DNA of 64,000 nucleotides from Desulfacinum sp. (GTDB lineage: Bacteria > Desulfobacterota > Syntrophobacteria > Syntrophobacterales > DSM-9756). The DNA lies in contig JACIYN010000017.1 in assembly GCA_014359885.1 (NCBI GenBank), forward strand, positions 35,001 to 99,000. Direction: 5' to 3'. The translations under genes were made by a program, and so were the position numbers. Positions 32,992 through 41,786 of the stretch are shown one piece after another; within the stretch, counting starts at the first letter, position 1, and every line of letters begins with the position of its first letter. The notes under the pieces are model-generated. The model saw only the letters and a program-made list of their open reading frames with translations. It did no database searches and was not told where the DNA came from.

Positions 32992-34131
32992 ATGCGCATT
33001 GGATTCGTTTCCACCTATCCGCCCATCGAATGCGGCATTGCCACCTACACCCAGTATCTTACCGACGCTCTGAGGCGCAAGCACCAGGATTGCTACGTGG
33101 TGAGCCACCTGGGGGGGACCGGACCTCAGGTGATCCCCGCCTTCGACTACGAAGACGGCGATCTGGCGGATCGGGCCTTTTCCGTGCTCACCCGCTTTAC
33201 GCCCGATCTGGTCCATATCCAGCATGAGTTCGGTCTGTTCGGAAAGAATTTCGGCGTGGCCGTGGTTCCCCTGATCCTGCACCTTCGGCTGAGCGGTCTG
33301 CCGGTGGTCACCACCCTGCACACCGTCTACGACGTGATCCCGGAAAAGCCGCGGATCGTCCTGGATTCCATCCTGCTCCATTCCCATCGGGTCATCGTTC
33401 ACGAGCCTTACCAGAGGGAATCCCTGGCCCGGGTCTACCCCGCGGAATGGATGGAAAAGGTGTGTGTCATTCCCCATGGGGCGCGAATAGTGGAACCGAT
33501 CCCGGGGGCCAAAGAGAAGTTGAATCTGCCGGCGGACAAGAAAGTGCTCCTGCTGGTGGGTTATTTTCGGCCGTCCAAGAATTTCGAGCTGATCATCGAC
33601 ATCTTTCCCGAGATCCGGCGTCGCTACCGGGACGTGATCCTGGTCATCGCCGGCAAGACCCGCGGCCGGGAATACCTGGATTACCGAAACAGCCTGTTGG
33701 AACGGATCCGAAATTCTCCGGAACGCGACGCCATCTACTTCATCCGGGGGCAGCTGCCCCAGGAGACCTTCGATACGGTGGTGTCGGCGGCGGATGTGGT
33801 GGCCCTGCCGTATAAGATTTCCTCCCAGAGTGGGATTCTGGCCCATGCCCTGGCCTTTGGACGGCCGGTGGTGGTCAGTGATACGCCGGCCATGGAACAG
33901 GCCATGGATCGGTCCGGAGCCGGGTTCGTGTGTTCCACGGCGGAAGATTTTGCCGGTGCGGTGGTGCGCCTGCTTTCCGAGCCGAAACTGTGGGAGGCCT
34001 TGTCCAAGAACGCGCGAAGATATGTACGCGATGTGGTTTCCTGGGACCTGGTGGCGGACCGCCACACGGCCGTCTATGAAACGCTTCTGGACATTCCCCC
34101 CATTGAAACCCACGTGATCTGCGTGGACTGA
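32992..34131 (+). CDS. GT4-family glycosyltransferase
   Basis: The ATG at 32992 follows GAAGGAGG and gives 379 residues. It is a GT-B fold enzyme: the N-terminal domain has STYPPIECGIATYT (acceptor side) and LVHIQHEFGLF. The C-terminal domain has LLLVGYFRPSKNFELIIDIF and the nucleotide-sugar motif SSQSGILAHALAFGRPVVVSD, equivalent to the EX7E region but with Ser-Gln at the first position. There is no signal peptide, so it is cytoplasmic. It is followed, after 264 bases, by a GH130-type phosphorylase. The pair suggests a mannose- or glucose-containing product, and the donor is not known. Confidence 0.88.
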   Translation: MRIGFVSTYPPIECGIATYTQYLTDALRRKHQDCYVVSHLGGTGPQVIPAFDYEDGDLADRAFSVLTRFTPDLVHIQHEFGLFGKNFGVAVVPLILHLRLSGLPVVTTLHTVYDVIPEKPRIVLDSILLHSHRVIVHEPYQRESLARVYPAEWMEKVCVIPHGARIVEPIPGAKEKLNLPADKKVLLLVGYFRPSKNFELIIDIFPEIRRRYRDVILVIAGKTRGREYLDYRNSLLERIRNSPERDAIYFIRGQLPQETFDTVVSAADVVALPYKISSQSGILAHALAFGRPVVVSDTPAMEQAMDRSGAGFVCSTAEDFAGAVVRLLSEPKLWEALSKNARRYVRDVVSWDLVADRHTAVYETLLDIPPIETHVICVD

Positions 34132-34139
34132 TGGGGGAG

Positions 34140-34176
34140 CCGTGATGAGCGATGAGTAACGAGTGACGAGTGGTGA
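34140..34176 (+). repeat. Heptamer array after the glycosyltransferase gene
   Basis: GTGATGA-GCGATGA-GTAACGA-GTGACGA-GTGGTGA-GTAA is a sense-oriented array just after the stop at 34129-34131. The rest of 34177-34395 holds no gene except the ribosome site of the next one. Confidence 0.8.
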
Positions 34177-34395
34177 GTAAGCACGTCTTCGCGGAGGACC
34201 TCCTATCCTTGGGTTCTTCAACATACATGGGAAGAGGGAATGACTTGGAAGGCCCGTGGAACGGCTCCCCCTATTTACAGAAAGTGGGTAGGGTATGGGG
34301 GCGTCAAGCCCTGAGCGGTGAATCCCCGAGGGGCCTGTTTCCGGCGCGAAAACGTGTTTCGGTAACGGAGAACGTCGGAAGGGAGGAGTTGCACG

Positions 34396-35349
34396 ATGGC
34401 ATCCACAAAGTTGCATCCGTTTGTGCGTCATCAGGAAAACCCGATTCTGACCCGCGACGACATTCCCTATCCTTGCAACACGGTCTTCAATGCAGCGGCC
34501 TGTCGATTCGACGGGCGGTATGTGCTGCTGTTGCGGGTGGAGGACTTCAGCGGAAGAAGCCACCTCACCCTGGCCTGGTCCGAGGATGGAATCCGATTCC
34601 GGGTGGACCCGAAGCCCTGGATCACCCCCTCCGTGGATCCCGAGTACGAGCCCTATGAGCGGTACGGGGTGGAGGACCCGCGGATCACCCGGATCGGCGA
34701 CACCTACTACATCGTCTACACGGCTTTCGGACCCCACGGGCCGCGGGTGGCCATTGGAGCCACGACGGACTTTCGGAAATTCGAACGGATCGGACTCGCC
34801 ACCGAGGTGGACAACAAGGACGGCGCCCTGCTGCCCGAAAAGGTGGACGGGCATTACGTTCTCTTCGACAGGCCGTCCGGTTACGGCGGGCAGTCGGGAA
34901 GCATCTGGATCACCTACTCGCCCGATCTCATCCATTGGGGGCGGGCTCGGGTGGTGCTCAGTCCCGAACCGGGCTGGAGTACGTCCAAGCTCGGGATCTG
35001 CACGCCTCCCATCGCCACCCCCCATGGCTGGCTGGCGCTCTATCACGGGGTCCGCCTCACCGGCTCGGGTCGCCTCTACCGCGTGGGAGCCATGCTCCTG
35101 GACAAGGCGGAACCCCACAAGGTGGTGGGTTACACCCGTCACTTTGTTTTCGGGCCCGAAGAACCCTACGAGCGCATGGGGGACGTACCCAACGTGGTCT
35201 TTCCCTGCGGAGCCGTTCTGGAGCCCGACGGTCGCCTGCGGATCTATTACGGGGCTGCGGATACGTGCATCGCCATGGCGGAAGCCCGTCTGGAGGATCT
35301 GGTCCAACTCTGCCTGCAGGAATCACTACCGAGCCACACTTCCGGATGA
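34396..35349 (+). CDS. GH130-family glycoside phosphorylase-like protein
   Basis: The ATG at 34396 follows GGGAGGAG and gives 317 residues. It is a five-bladed beta-propeller of the GH130 type: HQENPILTRDDIPYPCNTVF, RYGVEDPRITRIGDTYYI (the GxEDPR region with the catalytic Asp), NKDGALLPEKVDGHYVLFDR, GVRLTGSGRLYRVGAMLLD, VFPCGAVLEPDG and IYYGAADTCIAMAEA. GH130 enzymes cleave or make beta-mannosidic bonds with phosphate. No signal peptide is seen, so it acts in the cytoplasm. With the upstream GT4 gene it may make or recycle a mannoside, possibly a compatible solute or storage glycan. That role is inference. Confidence 0.9.
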   Translation: MASTKLHPFVRHQENPILTRDDIPYPCNTVFNAAACRFDGRYVLLLRVEDFSGRSHLTLAWSEDGIRFRVDPKPWITPSVDPEYEPYERYGVEDPRITRIGDTYYIVYTAFGPHGPRVAIGATTDFRKFERIGLATEVDNKDGALLPEKVDGHYVLFDRPSGYGGQSGSIWITYSPDLIHWGRARVVLSPEPGWSTSKLGICTPPIATPHGWLALYHGVRLTGSGRLYRVGAMLLDKAEPHKVVGYTRHFVFGPEEPYERMGDVPNVVFPCGAVLEPDGRLRIYYGAADTCIAMAEARLEDLVQLCLQESLPSHTSG

Positions 35350-35916
35350 CCGCCCGTCCGAGAAAGATGAAAGGTCACAGCCTGCCTCGCCCCTGCCAGG
35401 CTGTCCCGCAAGCGCCTTACGGCCTCATCGCGGCTTTCAATGGACATTCGTCTTGTGGAGTGGTGGCGGGCCGTAGGGGCGAATCATGATTTGCCCCTAC
35501 ACAACACACCCAAGCGGGGTATATGCCACCGGAACCGGCTGGACCAAGCTCCATACCCACGGCCCGAAGTGTGGGGCATGGCCGGCTCGGGTGTCGGGGG
35601 GAATCCCCCCCAGCCCCCCTTTGGGAAAGGGGGGAGCCGTCCCTCGGGCCTTCGAAGTCATTCCCTCACCCCGCGTGTCTTGATTGCACAAAAGATATGC
35701 CGTCCCCGGTGAAGACACGCTCACCCATCACTCATCACTCATCACCCATCCCTCATCACTCGTCACTCATCCCTCATCACCGATTCTCCCCCCGGCCTTG
35801 TCTCTACGGACAACGGGTATTATAAGGGATGCGACAATGATCCTGGCAGGTGTCCGGACCCGGAGGGCCGGGCCCCGAAGGGCCGATCCTTTCCCTGCAC
35901 GATTGAGGAGACGCAG
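35350..35916. repeat. Repeat-filled intergenic region
   Basis: No gene is seen in this 567-base stretch. It contains a GTAGGGGCGAA palindrome (35473-35500, variant centre AATCATGATT), a CCCCCC/GGGGGG palindrome (35602-35637) and a minus-oriented heptamer array (about 35719-35790, CTCATCACCCATC type). Three unrelated repeat families in one gap suggest a spot that tolerates insertion. Confidence 0.8.
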
Positions 35917-37866
35917 ATGGCGAATCGCATCAAGGTGACGTTCCAGCCGGAAAATCGGGTGGTGGAAGCCGACTCGGGGGAGATCCTTCTGGATGTGGCC
36001 GCGCTGGCCGGTATCTACATCAACAGCCTTTGTGGAGGCCAGGGAGTGTGCGGCAAGTGCCGGCTGAAGGTCCTTTCCGGGGAGGTGGAGTTTTCGAGCC
36101 GGGGCATCGGCTTTCTGGATCGCAAGGAAGTGGATGCAGGCTTTGTGCTGGCGTGCCAGAGCACTCTCAAGGACCAGGACGTGGAGCTGTGGATTCCTCC
36201 CGAGGCGCGCCAGGAAGAAGAACAGATCCTCATGGTGGACAACATCGTGCAATACGCGGTGCCGTCTTCCCAGGAGGCCGGCGCGGCGTCGGGGCCCGTG
36301 CCCTATTACGAGCCCTTGTGCCACAAGGTTTTCCTGAAGCTTCCCGAGCCCACCATCCAGGATAATCTGTCCGATCTGGAACGCATCTACCGAGGGCTGG
36401 CGCAAAAGTTTCCCGACGTGAAGTGGGAGGCGGATTTCGCCTGCCTCAAGAACCTGGCCCGACTTCTTCGCGACAACCGCTGGGAAGTGACCGCCTTGGT
36501 TCACGCGTTGGATTCGCACTGCCACCACGTGCGTGCCCTGGAACCCGGAGACACCACCCGGAACGCCTACGGTGTGGCCATCGACGTGGGGACCACCACG
36601 ATCGTGGCCCAGCTGGTGGACCTCAAGAGCGGCCAGGTGGTGGGCGTGGAGGCGAGCCACAACCAGCAGGCGCGTTACGGGGAAGACGTCATCTCCCGAA
36701 TGATCTACGCCTGCGGGCACGGCGGTCTGGACCCGCTCAAAAACGCCGTGGTGACCACCATCAATTCCCTGGTGAATTCCCTGGTGGCGGGCGCCGGGAT
36801 TCAACACACGGACATCCTGTCCTTCGTGGCCGCGGGCAACACCACCATGACCCACCTGCTGCTGGGTCTGGAGCCCTGCACCATCCGCCTGGAGCCCTAC
36901 ATTCCCACGGCCACGCGCATTCCGTGGGCCCGGGCCGGCGAAGTGGGCCTCACGGGCCATCCGGACGCCCTGCTCCACTGCATGCCCTGCGTCAGCAGCT
37001 ACGTGGGCGGGGACATCACGGCGGGTGTTCTGGCCTGCGGTATGAACGACAGCCCCCAGCTGAGCGCTCTTATCGACATCGGCACCAACGGCGAAATCGT
37101 GGTGGGCAACAATGAATGGCTCGTATGCTGTTCGGCGTCGGCGGGTCCGGCCTTCGAGGGGGGCGGCACGAAGTGCGGCATGCGGGCCACCAAGGGAGCG
37201 GTCCAGAAGGTGCGCGTCCGCGGGGATCGGGTGGAGATGCAGACCATCGGGGGAGCCAAGGCGAGGGGCATCTGCGGGTCGGGCCTTATCGACTGCATGG
37301 CCGAGCTGGTGGCCGAGGGCATCATTGACCAGAGCGGCAAGTTCGTCCGGCTGGATCACCCCCGCGTGCGGGTGGTGGACGGAGTGCCGGAATTCGTGGT
37401 GGCGGAGGAACCGGAAAGCGAAACGGGAGAGCCGGTGGTCATCACGGAAGACGACATCGGCAACCTCATGAAGAGCAAGGCGGCGGTCCTGGCCGCCATG
37501 AAGGTGCTTCTGGAAAGCCTGGGGCTCCGGTTTTCCGATCTGGATCGCCTCTACGTGGCGGGCGGATTCGGCGCCCATCTGGACATCGAAAAGTCCATTC
37601 GTATCGGCCTGCTTCCGGACGTTCCCCTGGAGAAGGTCCTTTTCATCGGCAACAGCTCAGTGGCCGGCGCCCGGCAGGCGCTGCTTTCCACCCATGCCTA
37701 CAGGAAGGCCAATGCCATTGCCCGGCAGATGACCTATTTTGAATTGAGCGTCCATCCGGGTTTCATGAATGAGTTCGTGGCCGCGCTCTTTCTGCCCCAT
37801 ACGGACGAGAGCCTCTTTCCGTCCGTCCAGGAGGCGTTGAAGAACCGCAAGGGGGAAAGGCGTTAG
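35917..37866 (+). CDS. RACo-like reductive activator of corrinoid proteins (2Fe-2S plus ASKHA)
   Basis: The ATG at 35917 follows GAGGAGACGCAG and gives 649 residues. An N-terminal 2Fe-2S ferredoxin domain (CGGQGVCGKC, with a later Cys in LACQS) is followed by a linker domain and a C-terminal actin-like ATPase region (AIDVGTTTIVAQLVD, ISRMIYAC, AAGNTTMTHLLLG, LIDIGTNGEIVVGN, GRGICGSG-type ARGICGSGLID, VAGGFGAHLDI). Such proteins use ATP to reduce cob(II)alamin in methyl-transfer corrinoid proteins, for example CoFeSP. No methyltransferase or CODH/ACS gene lies nearby, so its partner is elsewhere. The small Cys-rich protein encoded next is probably co-transcribed. Confidence 0.92.
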   Translation: MANRIKVTFQPENRVVEADSGEILLDVAALAGIYINSLCGGQGVCGKCRLKVLSGEVEFSSRGIGFLDRKEVDAGFVLACQSTLKDQDVELWIPPEARQEEEQILMVDNIVQYAVPSSQEAGAASGPVPYYEPLCHKVFLKLPEPTIQDNLSDLERIYRGLAQKFPDVKWEADFACLKNLARLLRDNRWEVTALVHALDSHCHHVRALEPGDTTRNAYGVAIDVGTTTIVAQLVDLKSGQVVGVEASHNQQARYGEDVISRMIYACGHGGLDPLKNAVVTTINSLVNSLVAGAGIQHTDILSFVAAGNTTMTHLLLGLEPCTIRLEPYIPTATRIPWARAGEVGLTGHPDALLHCMPCVSSYVGGDITAGVLACGMNDSPQLSALIDIGTNGEIVVGNNEWLVCCSASAGPAFEGGGTKCGMRATKGAVQKVRVRGDRVEMQTIGGAKARGICGSGLIDCMAELVAEGIIDQSGKFVRLDHPRVRVVDGVPEFVVAEEPESETGEPVVITEDDIGNLMKSKAAVLAAMKVLLESLGLRFSDLDRLYVAGGFGAHLDIEKSIRIGLLPDVPLEKVLFIGNSSVAGARQALLSTHAYRKANAIARQMTYFELSVHPGFMNEFVAALFLPHTDESLFPSVQEALKNRKGERR

Positions 37867-38031
37867 GGCGAACGTTGTCGCCTGTTGCCGGCCGAGCCTT
37901 GAACCCAGACTCGGCCGGGCCGAAGGGGGATGTGGGGGATCGAGGGGCAGGCTTTTTGCCGTAGCACAGCCTTGCAGCGCTGCCAACAGAGAATCCCGGA
38001 CAATGACCGCTCGAAAGGAGTCTCGTTTGCG

Positions 38032-38241
38032 ATGACGGAACGGTGCCGATTCCACCCTGAGCGAGAAGCGGTGGTGCGATGCGAGAAATATCTCTACGGG
38101 TATTGTCAGGAGTGCGTGGACGCGTGTGATGCGTGTACGGACCCCGAGCTTTACTGCCGTCACCGGCAGGCTTGCATGATTTGGGAACTGTGTCGGCGGG
38201 AGATCAAGAAACGCCGCCGGGCCGCCTGCGCCGATGGCTGA
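38032..38241 (+). CDS. Small cysteine-rich protein (69 aa)
   Basis: The ATG at 38032, with AAAGGAG 11 bases upstream, gives 69 residues. It has eight cysteines and several histidines arranged as CRFHPER, VVRCEKYLYGYCQECVDAC, DACTDPELYCRHRQACM and IWELCRRE, followed by a basic tail. The N-terminal half resembles a B-box-type zinc ribbon, so zinc or Fe-S binding is likely. It is 165 bases after the RACo-like gene on the same strand. I recall similar proteins beside RACo genes in related bacteria, which suggests help in corrinoid activation. No direct function is known. Confidence 0.75.
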   Translation: MTERCRFHPEREAVVRCEKYLYGYCQECVDACDACTDPELYCRHRQACMIWELCRREIKKRRRAACADG

Positions 38242-38251
38242 AAGGCCGGTC

Positions 38252-39085
38252 CTACGGGGCTTTGTCGAGTTTGATGACCATGGGTTTGGTCTTTTCCAGG
38301 GCGGCGATCCTGTCCGCCGCCTTGCGGGCTTGTTCTTCAGACGGAAGCGGGTCCAGCCGCACCAGGTAGAGCCGGCCCAGCGATTTGTGCCGGAACGGGC
38401 TCACGTTCACCTGAAACCCGTGCTCCTTGAGCCTCCGCGAAATCCTTTCCGCGTTTTCCTTCCGGCTGAAGGCCCCCACCTGGACCACGTAGACCGGTGT
38501 GTCCGGGGTGGGCGTCATGGTGGGGGAACCCCCCGGCTCCCGGGCCATGTCGGCCTTAGAACCGTTCGTTCGGTCGCTGGAAGGCGTTCCGGGCTCTGCC
38601 TGGACGGCTTTCCCCGGTGGTTGCACGGACTGTTGGGAAGGCTTCAAGGGGGCTGGGATTTCCTCGGAATCCGGCTTGTTCGTCAATCCTTCGGTGGCCG
38701 ATGTTCCCGCTGCTCCCCCTTCTCGTTGGGCTTCGGTCGGCCCGCCTGCCGTATCGGAAGGCAACCCGGACGAGAACCGGCCTTCAGGGGCCGGTTGCTC
38801 CCCGCCTTTCTCCGTTCCCTGGTTTTCAGATGGGGATCCCAGCGGCAGGACGCGGGGTTCCGGCAGGGCGGTTTTGGGCACTTCCTTTAAAAGCCTCTGC
38901 TTGCTGGACGGCTCGCCCGTCTGGAGAGGCGGCTGGGCGTTGTGGCGCCAAAGCAGCGATAACAAAAGGGCGAAAACGATGCCCAGGGACAGGGCGAGAA
39001 AGACACGGCCGAGAAGGGCGCGGGGAGCTCCGGACCTGCGGGCTTTTCCCCCTTGCGGTTGAGGCCTGAAGGGTTTCCTTTGCAT
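38252..39085 (-). CDS. SPOR-domain membrane protein
   Basis: The ATG at 39085 lies behind AAGGAGAGG and gives 277 residues. A short basic cytoplasmic N-terminus is followed by one membrane helix (about 25-47, FLALSLGIVFALLLSLLW), a long low-complexity periplasmic linker rich in Pro, Gly, Ser and Glu, and a C-terminal SPOR domain (about 200-277) starting VYVVQVGAFSRKENAERI. SPOR domains bind denuded peptidoglycan glycan strands at division sites. The layout is that of FtsN- or DedD-like proteins. The gene is convergent with the Cys-rich gene, with 10 bases between the stops. Confidence 0.88.
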   Translation of the reverse strand: MQRKPFRPQPQGGKARRSGAPRALLGRVFLALSLGIVFALLLSLLWRHNAQPPLQTGEPSSKQRLLKEVPKTALPEPRVLPLGSPSENQGTEKGGEQPAPEGRFSSGLPSDTAGGPTEAQREGGAAGTSATEGLTNKPDSEEIPAPLKPSQQSVQPPGKAVQAEPGTPSSDRTNGSKADMAREPGGSPTMTPTPDTPVYVVQVGAFSRKENAERISRRLKEHGFQVNVSPFRHKSLGRLYLVRLDPLPSEEQARKAADRIAALEKTKPMVIKLDKAP

Positions 39086-39160
39086 GGCGCCTCTCCTTGA
39101 ATCTCCGCTATGGCCGGGAGCGGAGGCACGAACCTCACCTCACCCCGGCGGCACTCGCCT

Positions 39161-39309
39161 CTAGGAGGCTGTCCGAAAACTCCGCCACCCGTCACTCCCG
39201 CGCAAGCGGGAGTCCATAGGTTCCCGGAAATCCTGGATCCCCGCTTTCGCGGGGATGACTGACGGAGACAAAACGAGGCAAAGAACCCATTGTCGGACAA
39301 GCTCCTAGG
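39161..39309. mobile_element. MITE-like element with GGAGCYTGTCCGA terminal inverted repeats
   Basis: The left end CTAGGAGGCTGTCCGAAAA and the right end TTGTCGGACAAGCTCCTAGG are inverted copies about 17 bases long with two mismatches. CTAG borders both sides. The inside carries two small hairpins (CCCGCGCAAGCGGG and CCCCGCTTTCGCGGGG) and no gene. Its position is between the SPOR and aminotransferase genes. A related element lies at 61164-61379. Confidence 0.7.
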
Positions 39310-39386
39310 TATCGCGTCCCGGTCGGGGTGTCAAACGGCAAGAAGGCACCGAGGGCCTGGGGCGGCTTCCCCGCCCCCCGGGGTGC

Positions 39387-40574
39387 CTAACCGTTCCGGG
39401 CCTTTTCCAGAGCCCGGGCGAAACCCGGCAGGGCCCCTTCGATGGTGCGGTCGTCCACGCAATAGGCCAGGCGGAAGTGTCCCGGGCCGCCGAAACCGCT
39501 CCCCGGCACCGCCAGGATGTTCTCTTCCTGCAGGAGCTTGACGAACGCCACATCGTCGGTCAGGGGGCTTCGGGGAAAAAGGTAGAAGGCTCCGGGGGGT
39601 TCGATCAGATCGTAGCCCGCTTCCTTGAGGGCCCCGTACAGGCGGTCGCGCTTGGCCCGATAGATGCCCATATCCACCGATTCGTCCAGCAGATCCGGGA
39701 GAATCCACTGCATGAGGGCCGGGGCGTTCACGAAGCCCAGGATCCGGTTGGCCAGCACCATGGCTCCCATGACCGCCTGCCCGTCCCGGGCTTCCGGGTG
39801 CAGGGCGGCGTAGCCGATGCGCTCGCCGGGAAGGGACAGGTCCTTGGAAAAGGACGTGACCACAAGCGCGTTTTCATAGGCCTGGAAGATGGAGGGAACC
39901 GGCTGGTCGGTGTAGACGATCTTGCGATAGGGTTCGTCGGAAACGAGAAAGATGGTTCGGCCCGCCAGGCGGCTCTTGCGGCGGAGGATCTCTCCCAGGC
40001 TCTTCAGGGATTGGGCGTCGTAGATCTGGCCGGTGGGGTTATTGGGCGAGTTGATGAGCACCACCTTGGTCTTGAGGCCGATGGCCGCCTCCAGGGCGTC
40101 CAGATCCAAGGTAAAATCATTTTGTGTGGGAACGGTCCGAAGCTCGCCTCCGTGATTTTCGGCATAGAAGCCGTATTCCACGAAAAAGGGTGCCGGAACC
40201 ACTACCTCGTCTCCGGGATCCAGCAGGGCCTTCAGTACGATGTTGAGGGCGCCGGCGGCCCCGCAGGTCATCACCACATGGTCGGCCGTGAGGGGGACGC
40301 CGTGTTCCCGGCTGAGGTATTCCGCCAGGCGTTCGCGTGTTGCGGGAAGGCCCGCGTTGGGCATGTAGCTGTGGATGGATCCGTCCGGTCTTTGGATGAT
40401 CTCCTGAAGCTTTTCCTTGACCGAAGGCGGGGGGGGAACGTTGGGATTTCCCAGGCTGAAGTCGAATACGTTCTCGGCTCCGTGGAGGCTTTTGAGGCGC
40501 GCTCCCTCCTCGAACATCTTGCGGATCCAGGAAGCCCGCTCCATGTAGCTGCGCATCCGGTGGGCGATGGTCAT
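39387..40574 (-). CDS. PLP-dependent aminotransferase (class I, aspartate-aminotransferase-like)
   Basis: The ATG at 40574 follows GAAGGAG and gives 395 residues. Fold type I motifs include FDFSLGNPNVPPP, CGAAGALNIVLKALLDPGDE, VVLINSPNNPTGQIY (Asn contact), FLVSDEPYRKI (Asp-Tyr) and the PLP lysine in SFSKDLSLPGERIGY. A conserved Arg for substrate carboxylate is in FRLAYC. The form is that of subgroup I-gamma aminotransferases that act on Asp, Ala or aromatic amino acids. It is not in an operon with a biosynthetic pathway, so the substrate is open. Confidence 0.92.
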   Translation of the reverse strand: MTIAHRMRSYMERASWIRKMFEEGARLKSLHGAENVFDFSLGNPNVPPPPSVKEKLQEIIQRPDGSIHSYMPNAGLPATRERLAEYLSREHGVPLTADHVVMTCGAAGALNIVLKALLDPGDEVVVPAPFFVEYGFYAENHGGELRTVPTQNDFTLDLDALEAAIGLKTKVVLINSPNNPTGQIYDAQSLKSLGEILRRKSRLAGRTIFLVSDEPYRKIVYTDQPVPSIFQAYENALVVTSFSKDLSLPGERIGYAALHPEARDGQAVMGAMVLANRILGFVNAPALMQWILPDLLDESVDMGIYRAKRDRLYGALKEAGYDLIEPPGAFYLFPRSPLTDDVAFVKLLQEENILAVPGSGFGGPGHFRLAYCVDDRTIEGALPGFARALEKARNG

Positions 40575-40813
40575 CTTGGCGGCTCCTTCGAAGGGTGTCG
40601 GTTGTCATGGGTTTCTGTTGGCGGGCCCCTTTTCGTCCGGATCCAAGGGCCCTGACACGTCCTTGCTGTGCTACCAGAATCGCGGCCGTTCAGCAAGCCG
40701 CTCCTGTGGGGTTTTCATGGGACAGGAGCTTGTCGAAAAATGAGCATTCGGTTTGCGGCCACGACCGTTGGGGTGGATAAGGGATGGGGGCGAATCCTCC
40801 GTCGATGCGGGAT

Positions 40814-40841
40814 GTAGGGGTGAATGATCATTCGCCCCTAC
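40814..40841. repeat. GTAGGGGCGAA palindrome, copy 4, overlapping a gene end
   Basis: GTAGGGGTGAATGA-TCATTCGCCCCTAC is a near-perfect palindrome. Its last four bases include the TAG stop of the minus-strand radical SAM gene (40838-40840). The rest of 40575-40837 is without genes. Confidence 0.85.
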
Positions 40842-41779
40842 GGGTTCCCGGCCTGCCAAGGCGGCTCATCTTCCTTTGGCGCTTCCCGCCGAACCCACAC
40901 CAGGGGATAGAGCCGCTCGTGGGTGGTGTCCAGGCGGGTCAGTCCCGCTTCCCGGGCCGCCTGTCGGGCCGCCCGATACTCGTCTTCCGTGAGGGGCCGG
41001 TTGAGCGGCGAATGCCTTCGGGCCAGGTGGCAAGGACGGAAATGGCCCATGAGGTTCACGTGGGTGTGCCGAGGCAGATTGCGCGCGATCCATTGGAGAA
41101 CCTTGCGCGTTTCTTCCGCAAATCCCGGGAGCACCAGGTGCCTCACGATCAGTCCCCGCCGGGCGACGCCTCGTTCGTCCACCACCAGATTTCCCACCTG
41201 CCGGTGCATCTCCGTCAAGGCCGCGCACGCCGCCTCGGGGTAGTCCCGCGCGCCGGAAAGGCGCTGCGCCACGGACGGGGAGACGTATTTCAGGTCCGCC
41301 AGGTAGATGTCAATCCACCCTTCCAGGGCCCGAAGGACGGACACCCTTTCGTAGCCGGACGTGTTGTAGACGATGGGCACCGTGAGCGCGCGGGCCCGCG
41401 CCGTCCGGATCCCTTGGACCACGTGGGGCAGGAACTGGGTGGGCGTGATCAGGTTGATGTTGTGGCAGCCGTCCCGCTGAAGCTCGAGCATGAGGTCGGC
41501 CAGGCGCTCGACGGTGGTGTCCGTCCCCTCCCCTTTCCAGCTCATCTCCGCCGTCTGGCAATAGACGCAGCGCAGGGTGCAATGGGAAAAGAAGATGGCT
41601 CCGGAGCCCCCCTCCCCCACCAGCACCTGTTCCTCCCCGAAATGGGGCATGGCGTCGTGGAGGCGGAGAACGGCGCCGGCGCCGCAGAAACCTTTTTCGC
41701 CCCGCGTCCGGTCCACCCGGCAGCGGTGCGGGCAGAGTTGGCAGTCCGCATAGGTTTCCGGACTCAACGCTTCGGCCAT
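40838..41779 (-). CDS. Radical SAM protein, PflA/PflX-like
   Basis: The ATG at 41779 (MAEALSPETYADCQLCPHRC) gives 313 residues; the longer frame to 42121 overlaps the methyltransferase and is not coding. It has an N-terminal Cys group (CQLCPHRCRV, GFCGAG) and the radical SAM cluster motif CTLRCVYCQ. A PflA-type barrel follows, with INLITPTQFLPHV, VYNTSGYE and IDIYLADLKY. PflX-like proteins are presumed activases or modification enzymes whose targets are mostly unknown. Its start lies 8 bases after the methyltransferase stop, so the two form an operon, and the stop is within a GTAGGGGCGAA repeat. Confidence 0.85.
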   Translation of the reverse strand: MAEALSPETYADCQLCPHRCRVDRTRGEKGFCGAGAVLRLHDAMPHFGEEQVLVGEGGSGAIFFSHCTLRCVYCQTAEMSWKGEGTDTTVERLADLMLELQRDGCHNINLITPTQFLPHVVQGIRTARARALTVPIVYNTSGYERVSVLRALEGWIDIYLADLKYVSPSVAQRLSGARDYPEAACAALTEMHRQVGNLVVDERGVARRGLIVRHLVLPGFAEETRKVLQWIARNLPRHTHVNLMGHFRPCHLARRHSPLNRPLTEDEYRAARQAAREAGLTRLDTTHERLYPLVWVRREAPKEDEPPWQAGNP

Positions 41780-41786
41780 GGCCTTC

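Noticed and set aside
32917..35307. A 796-residue minus-strand frame opposite the GT4 and GH130 genes
   Set aside because: It is a shadow frame. Both plus-strand genes have strong ribosome sites and family motifs.
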